From JABDBE01 sp049585795 (lineage in GTDB: Bacteria; Acidobacteriota; Terriglobia; Terriglobales; Acidobacteriaceae): 64,000 nt of DNA. Under the pieces are notes generated by a model. The model was not told the DNA's origin. It saw only the letters and a program-made list of their open reading frames with translations, and searched no databases. A program made the translations under genes and the position numbers. Below are positions 42,524 to 51,795 of this stretch, in pieces; within the stretch, counting starts at the first letter, position 1; every line of letters begins with the position of its first letter. Location: NCBI GenBank assembly GCA_049585795.1, contig JBAVAQ010000023.1, positions 1 through 64,000 of the forward strand, given 5' to 3'.

Positions 42524-43372
42524 CTAACTGTTAGTGCCATTCGGTTGCGAATCGGTCTGTGGTGCAGCGCCGATACGCGGCATTACGCCTTCAACGGTGT
42601 ACCGCACAAACTGTACTCCTAGTTCCGTCAACTCGTAGGGCTTATCGTCGTCAAATGGAGAAGTCAGGGTGGTTGACCGAACAGGTCGTTTTCGTGGTTG
42701 TGGTGCCTTTAGAAACTCCCCTGCGTAGTTAGTCTCACGATGCTGTCTGATGACGTGCCCCGTACTCAAGTCGTGAATGATGAGTTTGAATAGATCAGCT
42801 TCCGCCGAGTCGTCACGCACACGACTGCCGTAGATGCCTTGCCACATTTGCCAGCGCGTGCTGCCGGGATTTTTGTAGATAAACCGCATGACGGCAAAGT
42901 GAGCTTCTGAATATGTGTCAATCCACTGTATAAATAGTCGCACCACATCATCTGAGCAGATTCGATATACGGCGGCAGTCGTCAGTAGGTTGCGAATGTA
43001 CACTCGCTTCTCTTCGCTCTCCGCAGCAGACCAGTCTCGGAAACTCTTCTTTATCAAGCTCAGATACTCTGGGCTTTCGAGCCGTTTCTGTATCTCCGCG
43101 TCGTTCAAGTCCAAGCGAGATAGAATCTCTGCGATAGTGATGCCAATCTCTTTGATCTCGTCTTCTTGCAGCTTCAACCAACTCGCAGCGACTCTGTTGA
43201 AATGGTCTTGTTCTGCCTCTGACCACGCGCCAGCGGCCCCACCGAACGCCCCACCAACGAATGGCACGGCACCCAGCAAAGCAAGCACCGCACGGGCGAC
43301 TTTCGGGCCATAACCGTGAGTCAGCGCCTGATGCATTTGCTCGCCGAGATTGTTCAGTTGGTCGTCCGGCAT
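42524..43372 (-). CDS. Hypothetical protein with an N-terminal Gly/Ala-rich hydrophobic hairpin
   Basis: 282 aa. The segment VARAVLALLGAVPFVGGAFGGAAGAW (residues about 25-50) looks like a membrane-inserting hairpin, as in toxin or abortive-infection effectors. A helical middle domain and a C-terminal winged-helix-like region (RFIYKNPGSTRWQMWQGIYG, DLSTGHVIRQH) follow. Single gene next to the DprA/PRTase pair. Membrane activity is inference. Confidence 0.65.
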   Translation of the reverse strand: MPDDQLNNLGEQMHQALTHGYGPKVARAVLALLGAVPFVGGAFGGAAGAWSEAEQDHFNRVAASWLKLQEDEIKEIGITIAEILSRLDLNDAEIQKRLESPEYLSLIKKSFRDWSAAESEEKRVYIRNLLTTAAVYRICSDDVVRLFIQWIDTYSEAHFAVMRFIYKNPGSTRWQMWQGIYGSRVRDDSAEADLFKLIIHDLSTGHVIRQHRETNYAGEFLKAPQPRKRPVRSTTLTSPFDDDKPYELTELGVQFVRYTVEGVMPRIGAAPQTDSQPNGTNS

Positions 43373-43597
43373 TACTGTCCCTCAAGGATGACTAGGCAGG
43401 CAGAAATGATAGCACCCGGTGCTCGCATCTCAATAGACACGCTCTCAGGAATAACACCCTGAACCACCTCTCGCGGGTCCCACATACCACCGTTCCGTCG
43501 CGGCATGAAATGGATGTGCACGTGGAATGCGGACCGGAATCGCTGCAACAAGTCGCTTACGGCGTTACAATGTTGCCGCTGTGCAAAGGGTAACTCA

Positions 43598-44587
43598 ATG
43601 GGAGTTAAAGTAATCGCGGGTTTCCTTTTGTTAGTAGCCGGAGTCTTTGCTCAAAGTCAGACCTCCGTGCCGCAGAACCTCAAGACTTGCCTCTCGGGCC
43701 GATATCCTGCCCTGTGCAACCACAGATCTCTCAGCACAGAGCAGCTACAGCAAACCCAAGCCGCAGAAATCCGAGAAAACCTGAAAACTTGTATGACCGG
43801 ACGCTATGCCGCTTTGTGCGACCACTCCAAGCTTACCTCAGAGCAATTGAACTCAGTTCGTGAATCGGAAAGGAGCGAGAATCTGACCTTGTGCTTGTCC
43901 GGACGATATTCAGCCTTATGCAACCACTCACTGCTTTCCTCAAGTGAACTCATTCAAGTTGGGGCTGCTGAGCGTTCTGAGAACCTGAAGGTCTGCATGG
44001 ATGGCCATTACCCTTCGCTTTGTAACCACTCGCTGCTTACAACCGAAGAAGCTGGAAATGTTGGTGTGGCGGAAACTCGTGCGGCAGCATCCCGGGCGAC
44101 TCCGTCTGCACCTGCCAATGGTACCGGGATTTCATCGAACGCAAGGCAACGTGAGAAATGCGAATCTGGCTTGTCCATTGAATCGGTCGAAGGGGACGGC
44201 AAGGTAATTAAACTGGACAATGGCTCAATGTGGGAAGTCGATGACGTGGACACCGTGGACACGGCGCTGTGGCTGGTAGCCGATGAAGTGGTACTCTGCG
44301 AGGGAAAAATTATAAACACCGACGAGAACGAGTCCGCGCACGGGACCCCAATACGTCAAGGGGGACCGGGTGCCGGCGAGACGAAATCTGGCTACACAAT
44401 CGAGGCGTCTGCGAACGATGAGACCTTCGTGATAAATGGTGAGGTCTTCAAGGCCAAGACCTATTGCTTCAATTTTGACAAGAGTGATCGCGTCAAGTTT
44501 ATTGATGGCTCTCCGCTTGGTGCATGTGCGTCTGCTACGCTCTTGAACCTGCGGACTGGCAAAGTGTGCGAAGTGTGGTGTCAGTAG
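43598..44587 (+). CDS. Secreted protein with four SGRYxALCNH repeats
   Basis: 329 aa from ATG 43598, signal peptide IAGFLLLVAGVFAQS. Four tandem repeats of about 37 residues follow, each with NLKxC(L/M)xGxY(P/A/S)(A/S)LC(N/D)H and a Ser/Thr-Glu-Gln end, two Cys per repeat. The C-terminal third is a Cys-containing beta domain (CESGLSIESVEGDGKVIKLDNG, YCFNFDKSDRVKFIDGSPLG). Disulfide-linked repeats suggest an extracellular binding or matrix protein. It is followed 87 bases later by the S1/P1-like enzyme gene. Confidence 0.75.
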   Translation: MGVKVIAGFLLLVAGVFAQSQTSVPQNLKTCLSGRYPALCNHRSLSTEQLQQTQAAEIRENLKTCMTGRYAALCDHSKLTSEQLNSVRESERSENLTLCLSGRYSALCNHSLLSSSELIQVGAAERSENLKVCMDGHYPSLCNHSLLTTEEAGNVGVAETRAAASRATPSAPANGTGISSNARQREKCESGLSIESVEGDGKVIKLDNGSMWEVDDVDTVDTALWLVADEVVLCEGKIINTDENESAHGTPIRQGGPGAGETKSGYTIEASANDETFVINGEVFKAKTYCFNFDKSDRVKFIDGSPLGACASATLLNLRTGKVCEVWCQ

Positions 44588-44673
44588 CGATCAACCAACA
44601 GCAACTTTCAGAGTTGGCAATGTCGCGATTTGTCGAACACTACGAATTCCAGGGAAAAGCCACGTTGACAGAC

Positions 44674-45564
44674 ATGGTGAAACAACTCGCAGTCTCACTT
44701 TTGCTCTTAGTCGTTGTAGCACAGCAGGCCGCATGGGGGTGGGGCAACGACGGACACATGTACGTAAACCGGGTTGCCGCCGAGAAACTGCCGCAGGACG
44801 TGCCAGCCTTCCTGCGGGATGCCGTCGCGGAGTTGGCAAACCTAGGTCCTGAACCCGACCGATGGCGGGAGGGCTCCGATCCGGCGCTGAAGAGCGCCCA
44901 GGAACCCGATCATTACATTGATCTGGAGAGAATCGCTTGGCTGGATCGGTTGCCGGAGGGGCGGTACGAGTTTTGCCAGAAACTCTATGAAAAACGGGCG
45001 CAGACTAAGGACAACCCGGACGATTACCTCCCAGAACGAGTCGGTCTCCAACCCTACATCGTGATGGAAATCTTCGGGCGGTTGAAGAGTGCGTTTCGCG
45101 AATACGGACAACTCCGCGACCATCATCAGCCGACAGACTTCATCGAGCACAAGATCGTTTTCTACGCTGGTTGGTTGGGTCATTACGTGGCGGATGGGTC
45201 GCAGCCGTTGCATACCACGATTCACTACAACGGGTGGGTCGGCGCAAATCCGAAGGGGTACGCGACTCATGGAGGCATTCACGCCGAGTTCGAAACCGCA
45301 TATGTCTCCCGCAATATCGCAGTCACCGACTTCGCCAATTTGGTTCACGCTCCGGAACATTTGGCTGATCCTTTCGGGAGCTACACGCAGTACCTGAGAA
45401 GTTCGAACAAACTGGTCGAAAGAGTATACGAGCTGGACAAGTCTGGCGGCTTTCGTGACGGCGGATCGCGGGAGGCGTTCGATTTCACAGCACAGAGACT
45501 CGCAGCTGGCAGCCAAATGCTGGTAAACCTCTGGTACACGGCTTGGTTGGATAGTGCAAACTGA
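44674..45564 (+). CDS. Secreted S1/P1 nuclease or phospholipase C-like enzyme
   Basis: 296 aa from ATG 44674, signal peptide LLLLVVVAQQAAWGWG. The mature start WGNDGHMYVNRVAAEKLP, with N-terminal Trp and His, and the later LGHYVADGSQPLHTTIHYNGW and HGGIHAEFE supply the three-zinc site of the S1/P1 nuclease-phospholipase C family. Acts outside the cytoplasm on nucleic acids or phospholipids. An upstream open frame to 44524 overlaps the previous gene and is unlikely. Confidence 0.88.
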   Translation: MVKQLAVSLLLLVVVAQQAAWGWGNDGHMYVNRVAAEKLPQDVPAFLRDAVAELANLGPEPDRWREGSDPALKSAQEPDHYIDLERIAWLDRLPEGRYEFCQKLYEKRAQTKDNPDDYLPERVGLQPYIVMEIFGRLKSAFREYGQLRDHHQPTDFIEHKIVFYAGWLGHYVADGSQPLHTTIHYNGWVGANPKGYATHGGIHAEFETAYVSRNIAVTDFANLVHAPEHLADPFGSYTQYLRSSNKLVERVYELDKSGGFRDGGSREAFDFTAQRLAAGSQMLVNLWYTAWLDSAN

Positions 45565-45581
45565 TTGATAAGGAAGATGAG

Positions 45582-45956
45582 ATGATTTTCCACAAAACAC
45601 GAGCGCTTGTAATTCTGGTTCTCATTGTTCTATTGGCTGCACTGGGTCATGCCCAGAATTCGATTTCAGCAGCGGAAGCCAAAAATCATGTGGGGACGAA
45701 GGGGACTGTTTGCGGAGAAGTCGCGAGCACGCACTATGCCGCACGGAGTCGCGGAAACCCGACGTTCATCAATCTCGACAAGCCATACCCGAACCAGATT
45801 TTCACCGTGCTGATTTGGGGAAGTGACCGCCCGAAGTTTGGCGATCCCGAGGAGGAGTATCGCAGCAAGCGCATCTGCGTCACCGGAAAGATAAGCGATT
45901 ACAAAGGAGTCCCTGAAATAGTCGCATACGAACCTTCGCAAATCAAAGTTCCGTGA
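45582..45956 (+). CDS. Secreted OB-fold nucleic-acid-binding-type protein
   Basis: 124 aa, ATG behind GGAAGATGAG. Signal peptide (RALVILVLIVLLAALGHAQ), then ISAAEAKNHVGTKGTVCGEV, FINLDKPYPNQIFTVLIWGSDR and ICVTGKISDYKGVPEIV, the strand pattern of secreted OB-fold domains that accompany nucleases. It follows the S1/P1-like gene by 17 bases, so the two may act together outside the cell. Confidence 0.8.
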   Translation: MIFHKTRALVILVLIVLLAALGHAQNSISAAEAKNHVGTKGTVCGEVASTHYAARSRGNPTFINLDKPYPNQIFTVLIWGSDRPKFGDPEEEYRSKRICVTGKISDYKGVPEIVAYEPSQIKVP

Positions 45957-45998
45957 CTTTGGCTCACTCAGAAATCAGCCCAGTGCTTGGAAAATCTG

Positions 45999-47696
45999 AT
46001 GCCGACATTGCTGTATTTCCTTCTCGGAGGGGCGCTGGTCAGCTGTATGCTGTTTGTTGTGACAGAGCGCCAATTTTTGGAAGCTCTGTGCAACAACTGG
46101 CGATGGCTCGGCCTGATTCTTTTGGTAACACTCCTGTGGCGGCTTCCTTTCGATGGGCATTGGTTTTTCGGTTTGGAATACGAGGATTCGTACATCTACT
46201 CGGTGTCGGCACGTTATGTTAATTCAGGCACCATCATGTGCTCACCCGGCAACTCCTGCTATTTGACGACGGTGTGTGCCGTCGGAAACCAGAATTCCTG
46301 TAGACTCAGCGAAACATCTTCAGGGCATTTTCTTGGCTACCCGCTCGTGATCGCGATTGCCTCGCGAGTGTTTGGTTATAGCCCTGCAATGGCCGCCCGC
46401 CTGAGCTTGACAGCATCGATGGCAACGGTGGTTCTTATATTTCTTTCCGGCAAGCTGATCGGTGGGGAGACTGCGGGACTCGCGGCTTCCGTCATTTTTG
46501 GCCTCACTCCCGTATTCGCGGTTCAAGGCGTCGGCGCATACGCCGAGCCCGTTTCAAACATGCTTGTGGTTGCGTGCTTTCTTCTCTGCGTTCGCCTGGT
46601 CAACTCAGACGCAGACTCCACACGGGCCCTACTCGTGAATTGGCTGGCGCTAACCTTTACCGCTGTCCTTGCCGTTGCCGTGAAGAGAGAAAATGTGCTC
46701 CTCGTACCCGTGATTACTCTGACCGGCTTGATGTTCAACGTGGATACAAGAAATCGCGCGCAAGGGAAGCGATGGCTCGTAAATCTGGCGGCGCTCTTGA
46801 GCGGCGGCATCTGCATCGTGTTTGCGGTGGTTCAGCTTCGTATCGTGACCGTCGTCCGGAGGGAGATGTTGGAATATGCGGTCTTCCCATTCAACGCCGC
46901 AGTCCTGCGGACGATGTTGCCCTTGTTCCTGAAATCGTATTCCTCCGTCAGTTGGTATCTCGGCGGAGGCATATTGGTTCTCCTCGGGTTGATTGCGTCG
47001 ATGCGAGCAAAGAGACGCGGCGTCTACGCGGTCGGCGCGCTCATTGCCTATCTCTTGCTCTACGCATCCCACGTTCGGAGCTACTACCAGTTGCAGAGCG
47101 GCGATGTAACGCAATTCGACACGCTGCGATACTCAATGAATATTGCCGGACTGTGGTCGATACTCGCGGGCCTGGGGTTTGCATTTTCCGCTGAAACTCT
47201 GGCGAAATGGCGTTTTGGAGCGTGGCTTCGACGGCGGCCCGGACGGGTTATCCTCTGGCTCTTTGTCGGAGCGTATATCGTGAGCAGTTGGGTGCTCATG
47301 AACCGGTGGAAGGAGGATATGGTTTCTACCGAACTTGCAGTCCGAATTGAGCCCGCTGAGGCTGCCTTGGAACAGGTCGATGATCTCGGCGCTAAGAATA
47401 CGTTTGTGATCACGCTCGAACCGCTTTTGGTACAGATGTTTTGCCGAGAGCCGGTGAACGTGATTGCATTCCCGTACCTAAGCGGCTCTTTAGTGCAAGA
47501 TGTGCGGCGGAGCAGCCCCGATGCCACATTCCTGTATGTTGAGCAAGCAATTTACCGTTCAGAAACCGACCGCGAGCGATACCGGGCGGCTTTCGATTTT
47601 CTCGATGGCTTACAGAAAGAGCGATTGTCTGGCGGCAAGAACTACGCAATCTATCGTATCAATATGCCTGAGGGTGCGCAGGTTGAGCAGCATTGA
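45999..47696 (+). CDS. Multi-pass membrane glycosyltransferase (GT39-like)
   Basis: 565 aa from ATG 45999 (a TTG at 45987 is possible). About 11 transmembrane helices; the first extracytoplasmic loop carries LEYEDSYIYSVSARYVNSG with the acidic DxxY pattern of lipid-linked-sugar dependent glycosyltransferases, followed by GHFLGYPLVIAIASRVFGYSP and KRENVLL. C-terminal soluble tail of about 110 residues. It transfers sugar from a polyprenyl donor in the periplasm; acceptor unknown. Confidence 0.78.
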   Translation: MPTLLYFLLGGALVSCMLFVVTERQFLEALCNNWRWLGLILLVTLLWRLPFDGHWFFGLEYEDSYIYSVSARYVNSGTIMCSPGNSCYLTTVCAVGNQNSCRLSETSSGHFLGYPLVIAIASRVFGYSPAMAARLSLTASMATVVLIFLSGKLIGGETAGLAASVIFGLTPVFAVQGVGAYAEPVSNMLVVACFLLCVRLVNSDADSTRALLVNWLALTFTAVLAVAVKRENVLLVPVITLTGLMFNVDTRNRAQGKRWLVNLAALLSGGICIVFAVVQLRIVTVVRREMLEYAVFPFNAAVLRTMLPLFLKSYSSVSWYLGGGILVLLGLIASMRAKRRGVYAVGALIAYLLLYASHVRSYYQLQSGDVTQFDTLRYSMNIAGLWSILAGLGFAFSAETLAKWRFGAWLRRRPGRVILWLFVGAYIVSSWVLMNRWKEDMVSTELAVRIEPAEAALEQVDDLGAKNTFVITLEPLLVQMFCREPVNVIAFPYLSGSLVQDVRRSSPDATFLYVEQAIYRSETDRERYRAAFDFLDGLQKERLSGGKNYAIYRINMPEGAQVEQH

Positions 47697-47724
47697 GGGT
47701 CGATCCAGGCGTAACGCCGATCCT

Positions 47725-48885
47725 TTAGATAGCGGATGTCGCAATCGGCTGAATGCCACGACTCTGCACTTTCGTGTTCCAGTGGAAAAACCCGCCACAC
47801 TGTTCTTTGACGGCACAGTCGTGACAGACCTCCGCGTAGGCGTTTTTCCAATCGGAGATGGATTGCTTGGAATACTTCCAGAGCGATCGCTTCAAGAGAC
47901 ACAACTGAAGATTGTAGATGCGGGCGTCTATGCCGAATCTCGCAAGAACGTCCACGCTGCTTTCCAGTTGCTCTTGATAATCCACCGGATCGATCCACAG
48001 CTCGCTCATGTTCCGGGGAGCGTAGCCGATGTGTTCCATTCCCATGAAAGCCACATGATCGACAAAAGTGAGATTCCTGCAAATGTACTCCGCCAAGTGG
48101 GTTAGGCGCGGGATTGTCAATGCGTGCAGTACGACACGGATTTCGATCTCGACGCCACGTCTCGCGAGTTGATGCAAGCCCAAGATGGTTTGGTCGAAGG
48201 CGTCCCGCGCCTGAACGACGTAATCGTGCAGCGCCGCATCATCGGCATAGAGAGGAATCCCTACGCTCAGATTCGGATGGCTAATTGCGGCGAACCGAGA
48301 AGCGAAATCAGCCCAGGCGAAACGGCGACCGTTCGTAAGCATGTGGACATAGGTCTCCGGCATAGCGTCCCGCAGCTTCGCGACGATGGTCAGGAGGCGC
48401 TCTTCCAAGAGGGTTGGTTCTCCGCCGGTTATGCAAAGGTATTCAGGCGCCGGGGCCATCAGGTCAATGAGTTTAAGGTTGCGCTCCGTGAGCGCGGTGA
48501 TATCGTCCCTGTCGATTGGAGGCTGTGAACACATCAAGCAATTACTGTTGCACCGCTCCGTGGCAAACAGCGTGTTGTGGCGGGATTCGGGACGGTACAG
48601 GGTGCGGATAAATCCGTTCGCCGGTTCGAGGGCGACAACGTGACCCGAGATGAGATGGTCGATATCGCGAACTGAATGCAGGAGCGGTGCGGAGAATGGT
48701 CGGCCGTTGACTTCCTGTTTGACGATGACGGCCGCATATCCGCGAACGTCGTCCGCACGTCCGTCGAGCGACGGCAACACCAGCGCGGCGTCCTTTCTTT
48801 CGGAGGCGGGAATCGGCTCCGTCGTGATGCGCGCAACAATCGGTTTCCGGAAACCGCGTGCGCTGCCTGCCGTGTGCAGTCTCAT
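47725..48885 (-). CDS. hxsC: His-Xaa-Ser system radical SAM maturase HxsC
   Basis: 386 aa from ATG 48885, which overlaps the hxsB stop as ATGA; a longer open frame to 49137 is not credible. The radical SAM cluster motif is ERCNSNCLMCSQPP, followed by CITGGEPTLLEERL, the GGEP box, and a C-terminal cysteine set (VCHDCAVKEQCGGFF). It is the second of two radical SAM enzymes in this operon that modify the His-Xaa-Ser peptide. Confidence 0.9.
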   Translation of the reverse strand: MRLHTAGSARGFRKPIVARITTEPIPASERKDAALVLPSLDGRADDVRGYAAVIVKQEVNGRPFSAPLLHSVRDIDHLISGHVVALEPANGFIRTLYRPESRHNTLFATERCNSNCLMCSQPPIDRDDITALTERNLKLIDLMAPAPEYLCITGGEPTLLEERLLTIVAKLRDAMPETYVHMLTNGRRFAWADFASRFAAISHPNLSVGIPLYADDAALHDYVVQARDAFDQTILGLHQLARRGVEIEIRVVLHALTIPRLTHLAEYICRNLTFVDHVAFMGMEHIGYAPRNMSELWIDPVDYQEQLESSVDVLARFGIDARIYNLQLCLLKRSLWKYSKQSISDWKNAYAEVCHDCAVKEQCGGFFHWNTKVQSRGIQPIATSAI

Positions 48886-50381
48886 TGGGGAAGCCCAGCT
48901 CGAAGTTCGGCAAGATTTCGGTCGGTCACCCATGCCCACAGGATGTCCTGAACGTCGCGATCTCCACCATGCAAGAGTGACATGAGGTGTTCGATGACGC
49001 GCATATTCCGCTTGCAAAAACCGCTCGTTGCTCGGTGGCCGAACGCGTCGCGCTGCGTGGCGTGATGATAGACCGGATCGGCTCCGCAGAACGGCTGGAA
49101 GGCGCAGTCTGAGCACCCCGGCAATGACTGGTTGCACGCCGCCTGGAGGAGACTCACGAATGCGGGGTCCGTGAATATCTGGTCCCGCGAGTGCGTAAGC
49201 ACGTTGCCCAGCCTGAAGGTAAAATCTCCCATTTCCGCGAGCATCCGGGATTCGTCCGTCGCGTACACGTCTCCGTCGTAGTTGTAGACAAGCACGTTCA
49301 ACCCCGCACCGGACGGGGACTGGAGATCGACATAGCCGGTTCCGTCGGGCGTAAGGATTTTCTGGAGTAGGATCTTCGTGTAAATCTCGACGAGGTTGTA
49401 GCCCCTCTTATTCAATTCAAGAATGTGACGAAGACCCGTCCGGTAAAATTCCAGGAACGCATCCATCTGGTAACCGGTCCGGTGACTGCTTTTGATCGCA
49501 AATCCGTATGGGCTGATCGGCCTCAGGAAAATCGTGTGGAATGACTGTCGCACGTATTCATCGATGATCTCGTTAGGATACTGAAGCGAGAGCTGCGTGG
49601 TCGTCATCAGAGCAGCGACCTGGTCAGCACCTAACGCGCGACGAGCCCGCTTTATCCCGTCGATGGCGGCTCGATAACTGTCACCTTCCGGTCGCGGGCG
49701 ATTTGCATTGTGGATGAACTCCGGCCCATCAAGCGATGTCGAAAGCTTGATCCGCTCAATTCTGCAGTAGTCAAGGATGTCGCCTGTCAAGAACGCCAAA
49801 TTTGAAGTGATGACGATATCTAGCTCCTTATTGAGCCTGGCAGCACCCGGCTTCGCGATTGAAACGATGTACTTGATCGTGTCGAATGCCAACAGCGGCT
49901 CTCCTCCCTGTAGTTCGAGCGTGAGGTGCGGGGAGGGAGATTGCAGCATCATATCGACCGCTGCGGCGGCCACATCCTGCGGCATATCGAATTCGCCTTT
50001 GTTGACCGTCTGGCGCGACACTTGGCAGTAGTGGCAGGAATGATCGCAACGCAGCGTCACGACGAAAATGTGCAACTTGGTCGATCCGTGTATGAACTCG
50101 AATTTGGTTCGGTACTTTGACGCCAGAACATCGAGAAGAGGCGAGGAGTAATCATCATAGAGGAAATGTTTCGCCTTGAGGGTGGGGTATATGTCGTCGG
50201 CGGGTCCCAACGCTCGTCTCACGATTTTCTCGGCGGTGCCGCGAGGCGCGAGCAGGAATTCCCCGCATTCGTTGACGAGGATTTCAGTCTGCTTGTTGAG
50301 ACGATGAAACCGGAACGGCAGAAGGCGATAGCTGCCGTTGGAAGACGTGAAATCCGTTATGGGTGAGAACGACCGCGCCAC
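48882..50381 (-). CDS. hxsB: His-Xaa-Ser system radical SAM maturase HxsB
   Basis: 499 aa, GTG start behind AGGAG. The [4Fe-4S] motif CDHSCHYC (LRCDHSCHYCQVS), ELQGGEPLLAFD, and a SPASM-like C-terminal region with several Cys (CSDCAFQPFCGADP, FCKRN) place it with peptide-modifying radical SAM enzymes. The order HxsA, HxsD, HxsB, HxsC is the typical system. Confidence 0.92.
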   Translation of the reverse strand: MARSFSPITDFTSSNGSYRLLPFRFHRLNKQTEILVNECGEFLLAPRGTAEKIVRRALGPADDIYPTLKAKHFLYDDYSSPLLDVLASKYRTKFEFIHGSTKLHIFVVTLRCDHSCHYCQVSRQTVNKGEFDMPQDVAAAAVDMMLQSPSPHLTLELQGGEPLLAFDTIKYIVSIAKPGAARLNKELDIVITSNLAFLTGDILDYCRIERIKLSTSLDGPEFIHNANRPRPEGDSYRAAIDGIKRARRALGADQVAALMTTTQLSLQYPNEIIDEYVRQSFHTIFLRPISPYGFAIKSSHRTGYQMDAFLEFYRTGLRHILELNKRGYNLVEIYTKILLQKILTPDGTGYVDLQSPSGAGLNVLVYNYDGDVYATDESRMLAEMGDFTFRLGNVLTHSRDQIFTDPAFVSLLQAACNQSLPGCSDCAFQPFCGADPVYHHATQRDAFGHRATSGFCKRNMRVIEHLMSLLHGGDRDVQDILWAWVTDRNLAELRAGLPQ

Positions 50382-50395
50382 TGCTCCTGTCTCCC

Positions 50396-50839
50396 CTATT
50401 CACCGGACTTAGTAGAAATACTGATCAAATCCCCAGGTTTTGCGCCGCTCCGCTCAACCGGGTCCTCGAAAGTTCCCGGCGGTGGGTCTTCCAATACCCC
50501 GGATTCGGCGAACGCCTTTGCAATAATCAGTTCGCGTACCCCGGCAGTTTCGGCTTGAATCTCCACGCGAAGTTGCGAGTCAAGCAGGGCGTCGTAAAGG
50601 TCGGGCAGCCATTCGTCGATCTTTCTGACGTTCGGTTGGTCAAGCGTCGGGGAAGACACGCGCAGCCCAACAGTCACTGCCAGTGACTCGTCCGTCTCGC
50701 TAAGATGAAAATACAGGTCCTTGCCAAACCAATAGCACGCTCGGAGAACGGCGGGTTTTGAATAGACCTTCTTGTCGATCGAAATGGTCGCGGCGGTGTG
50801 CTGATCGTTAAACTCGACGGGGCCGAATCGTTCACTCAT
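50396..50839 (-). CDS. hxsD: His-Xaa-Ser system protein HxsD
   Basis: 147 aa, ATGA overlap with the hxsA stop. Middle gene of the operon, with the expected beta-strand-rich pattern (FNDQHTAATISIDKKVYSK, VLRACYWFGKDLYFHLSE) and helix LYDALLDSQLRVEIQAETAG. It is the accessory protein, probably the peptide-recognition subunit of the maturase. Confidence 0.85.
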   Translation of the reverse strand: MSERFGPVEFNDQHTAATISIDKKVYSKPAVLRACYWFGKDLYFHLSETDESLAVTVGLRVSSPTLDQPNVRKIDEWLPDLYDALLDSQLRVEIQAETAGVRELIIAKAFAESGVLEDPPPGTFEDPVERSGAKPGDLISISTKSGE

Positions 50840-51174
50840 ATCGCCCGAGAAGCGTGCGAAGAATGGGATGAATGCGAGGAATGCGAAGCGTGGGAAGCAT
50901 GGGATGCGTGCGATGCGTGGGAAGCGTGCGAAGAATGGGACGAGTGCTGCGCGATCATTTTCAGCCCCTTCATCGTCTTTCTGAGCACAAGTTTCGATGG
51001 CAACCGATGATCACTACCGGGCTGGACCACCCGAGAGGTGCTTTCCGAAGGGACTGGAAGCGTTGGGGAAGCCACTAACGGAGAAGAATTGCTGAACGCA
51101 ACGGTGCCGCCCAGCAGGAGCGCCAGCTTCGTCGAGATTCGTCGGAAAAACGCTCTTAACGTTTGCTCATCCAT
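50836..51174 (-). CDS. hxsA: His-Xaa-Ser repeat precursor peptide HxsA
   Basis: 112 aa. The C-terminal tail contains eleven consecutive H-S-S or H-A-S triplets, the substrate repeat that names the system, preceded by a leader with an N-terminal helix (RAFFRRISTKLALLLGGTVA) and a Pro/Ser/Val-rich linker. The repeat tract is a nine-base tandem microsatellite at DNA level. It is the first gene of the operon hxsA-D-B-C and the substrate of HxsB and HxsC; the chemistry is unknown. Confidence 0.93.
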   Translation of the reverse strand: MDEQTLRAFFRRISTKLALLLGGTVAFSNSSPLVASPTLPVPSESTSRVVQPGSDHRLPSKLVLRKTMKGLKMIAQHSSHSSHASHASHASHASHASHSSHSSHSSHASRAI

Positions 51175-51257
51175 ATATCACCCCGAATGGCCAAATATTA
51201 CATCGCCTGAAGGTCCTTCACGTCAAGTATCAGGCATATTATTGCCTAGAGTATCAT

Positions 51258-51506
51258 CTAGTGCGGCTTATGGACTCCGTATCGATTATTGGTCCTCGGA
51301 TTAACATAGTGCCCGCCCTTGTGATGAGCGTTTACTTCACCAGCGTACCGTCCGCCGTGTGATGTTGTGTGATGCGATCCACTATAGCGGGGGCGGGCAA
51401 CTGCACTGCTGGTATGACCAGATGAGGTAGAGTGACTTACGCGCTGCCCGAATGTCGGAGCGCCGAGCAGCAACAAAACCAACGTGAACTGAAGTAGCTT
51501 TTTCAA
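51258..51506 (-). CDS. Small secreted His/Ser-rich protein next to hxsA
   Basis: 82 aa, TTG start with GGAGGG. Signal peptide KKLLQFTLVLLLLGAPTFGQ, then a His/Ser/Thr-rich mature part (SHSTSSGHTSS, HHTTSHGG, VNAHHKGGHYVNP). It lies upstream of the hxs operon in the same orientation. It might be a second substrate or a metal-binding partner, but this is inference. Confidence 0.6.
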   Translation of the reverse strand: MKKLLQFTLVLLLLGAPTFGQRVSHSTSSGHTSSAVARPRYSGSHHTTSHGGRYAGEVNAHHKGGHYVNPRTNNRYGVHKPH

Positions 51507-51795
51507 GTCATCCCTCCAACCCAGTGAGAGTCTGACCTAGTGATGTGAGTGCGGGGCACCTGCCCCTTTTGCGAGAAAATCTTAGTTCTCCGCTGATCTG
51601 TGTTCAATGGCACGTTGGTGCCAAGAACGCGGGAGACGATTTTATCAGTTCTGGGGCTAGAGCTACACAGGCAGGAGGTAAGGTCCGCCTTCCGAAAAGC
51701 ATTTGATTTCTTATTTTACAAGAGGGCAGAGTCGGCCTCACCAGGCGACGGAACGGCCGGACGATGTGAAATGTTTTTGCTCCGATGGGTCAGTT

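Noticed and set aside
46574..47194. Plus-strand frame inside the glycosyltransferase gene
   Set aside because: Arg-rich shadow of a membrane protein gene.
48886..49137. Long upstream extension of hxsC
   Set aside because: It lies inside hxsB in another frame, is Arg-rich and has no ribosome site; ATG 48885 overlaps the hxsB stop as ATGA.
50850..50945. Nine-base tandem repeat resembling a microsatellite
   Set aside because: It is fully explained by the His-Xaa-Ser triplets of hxsA.
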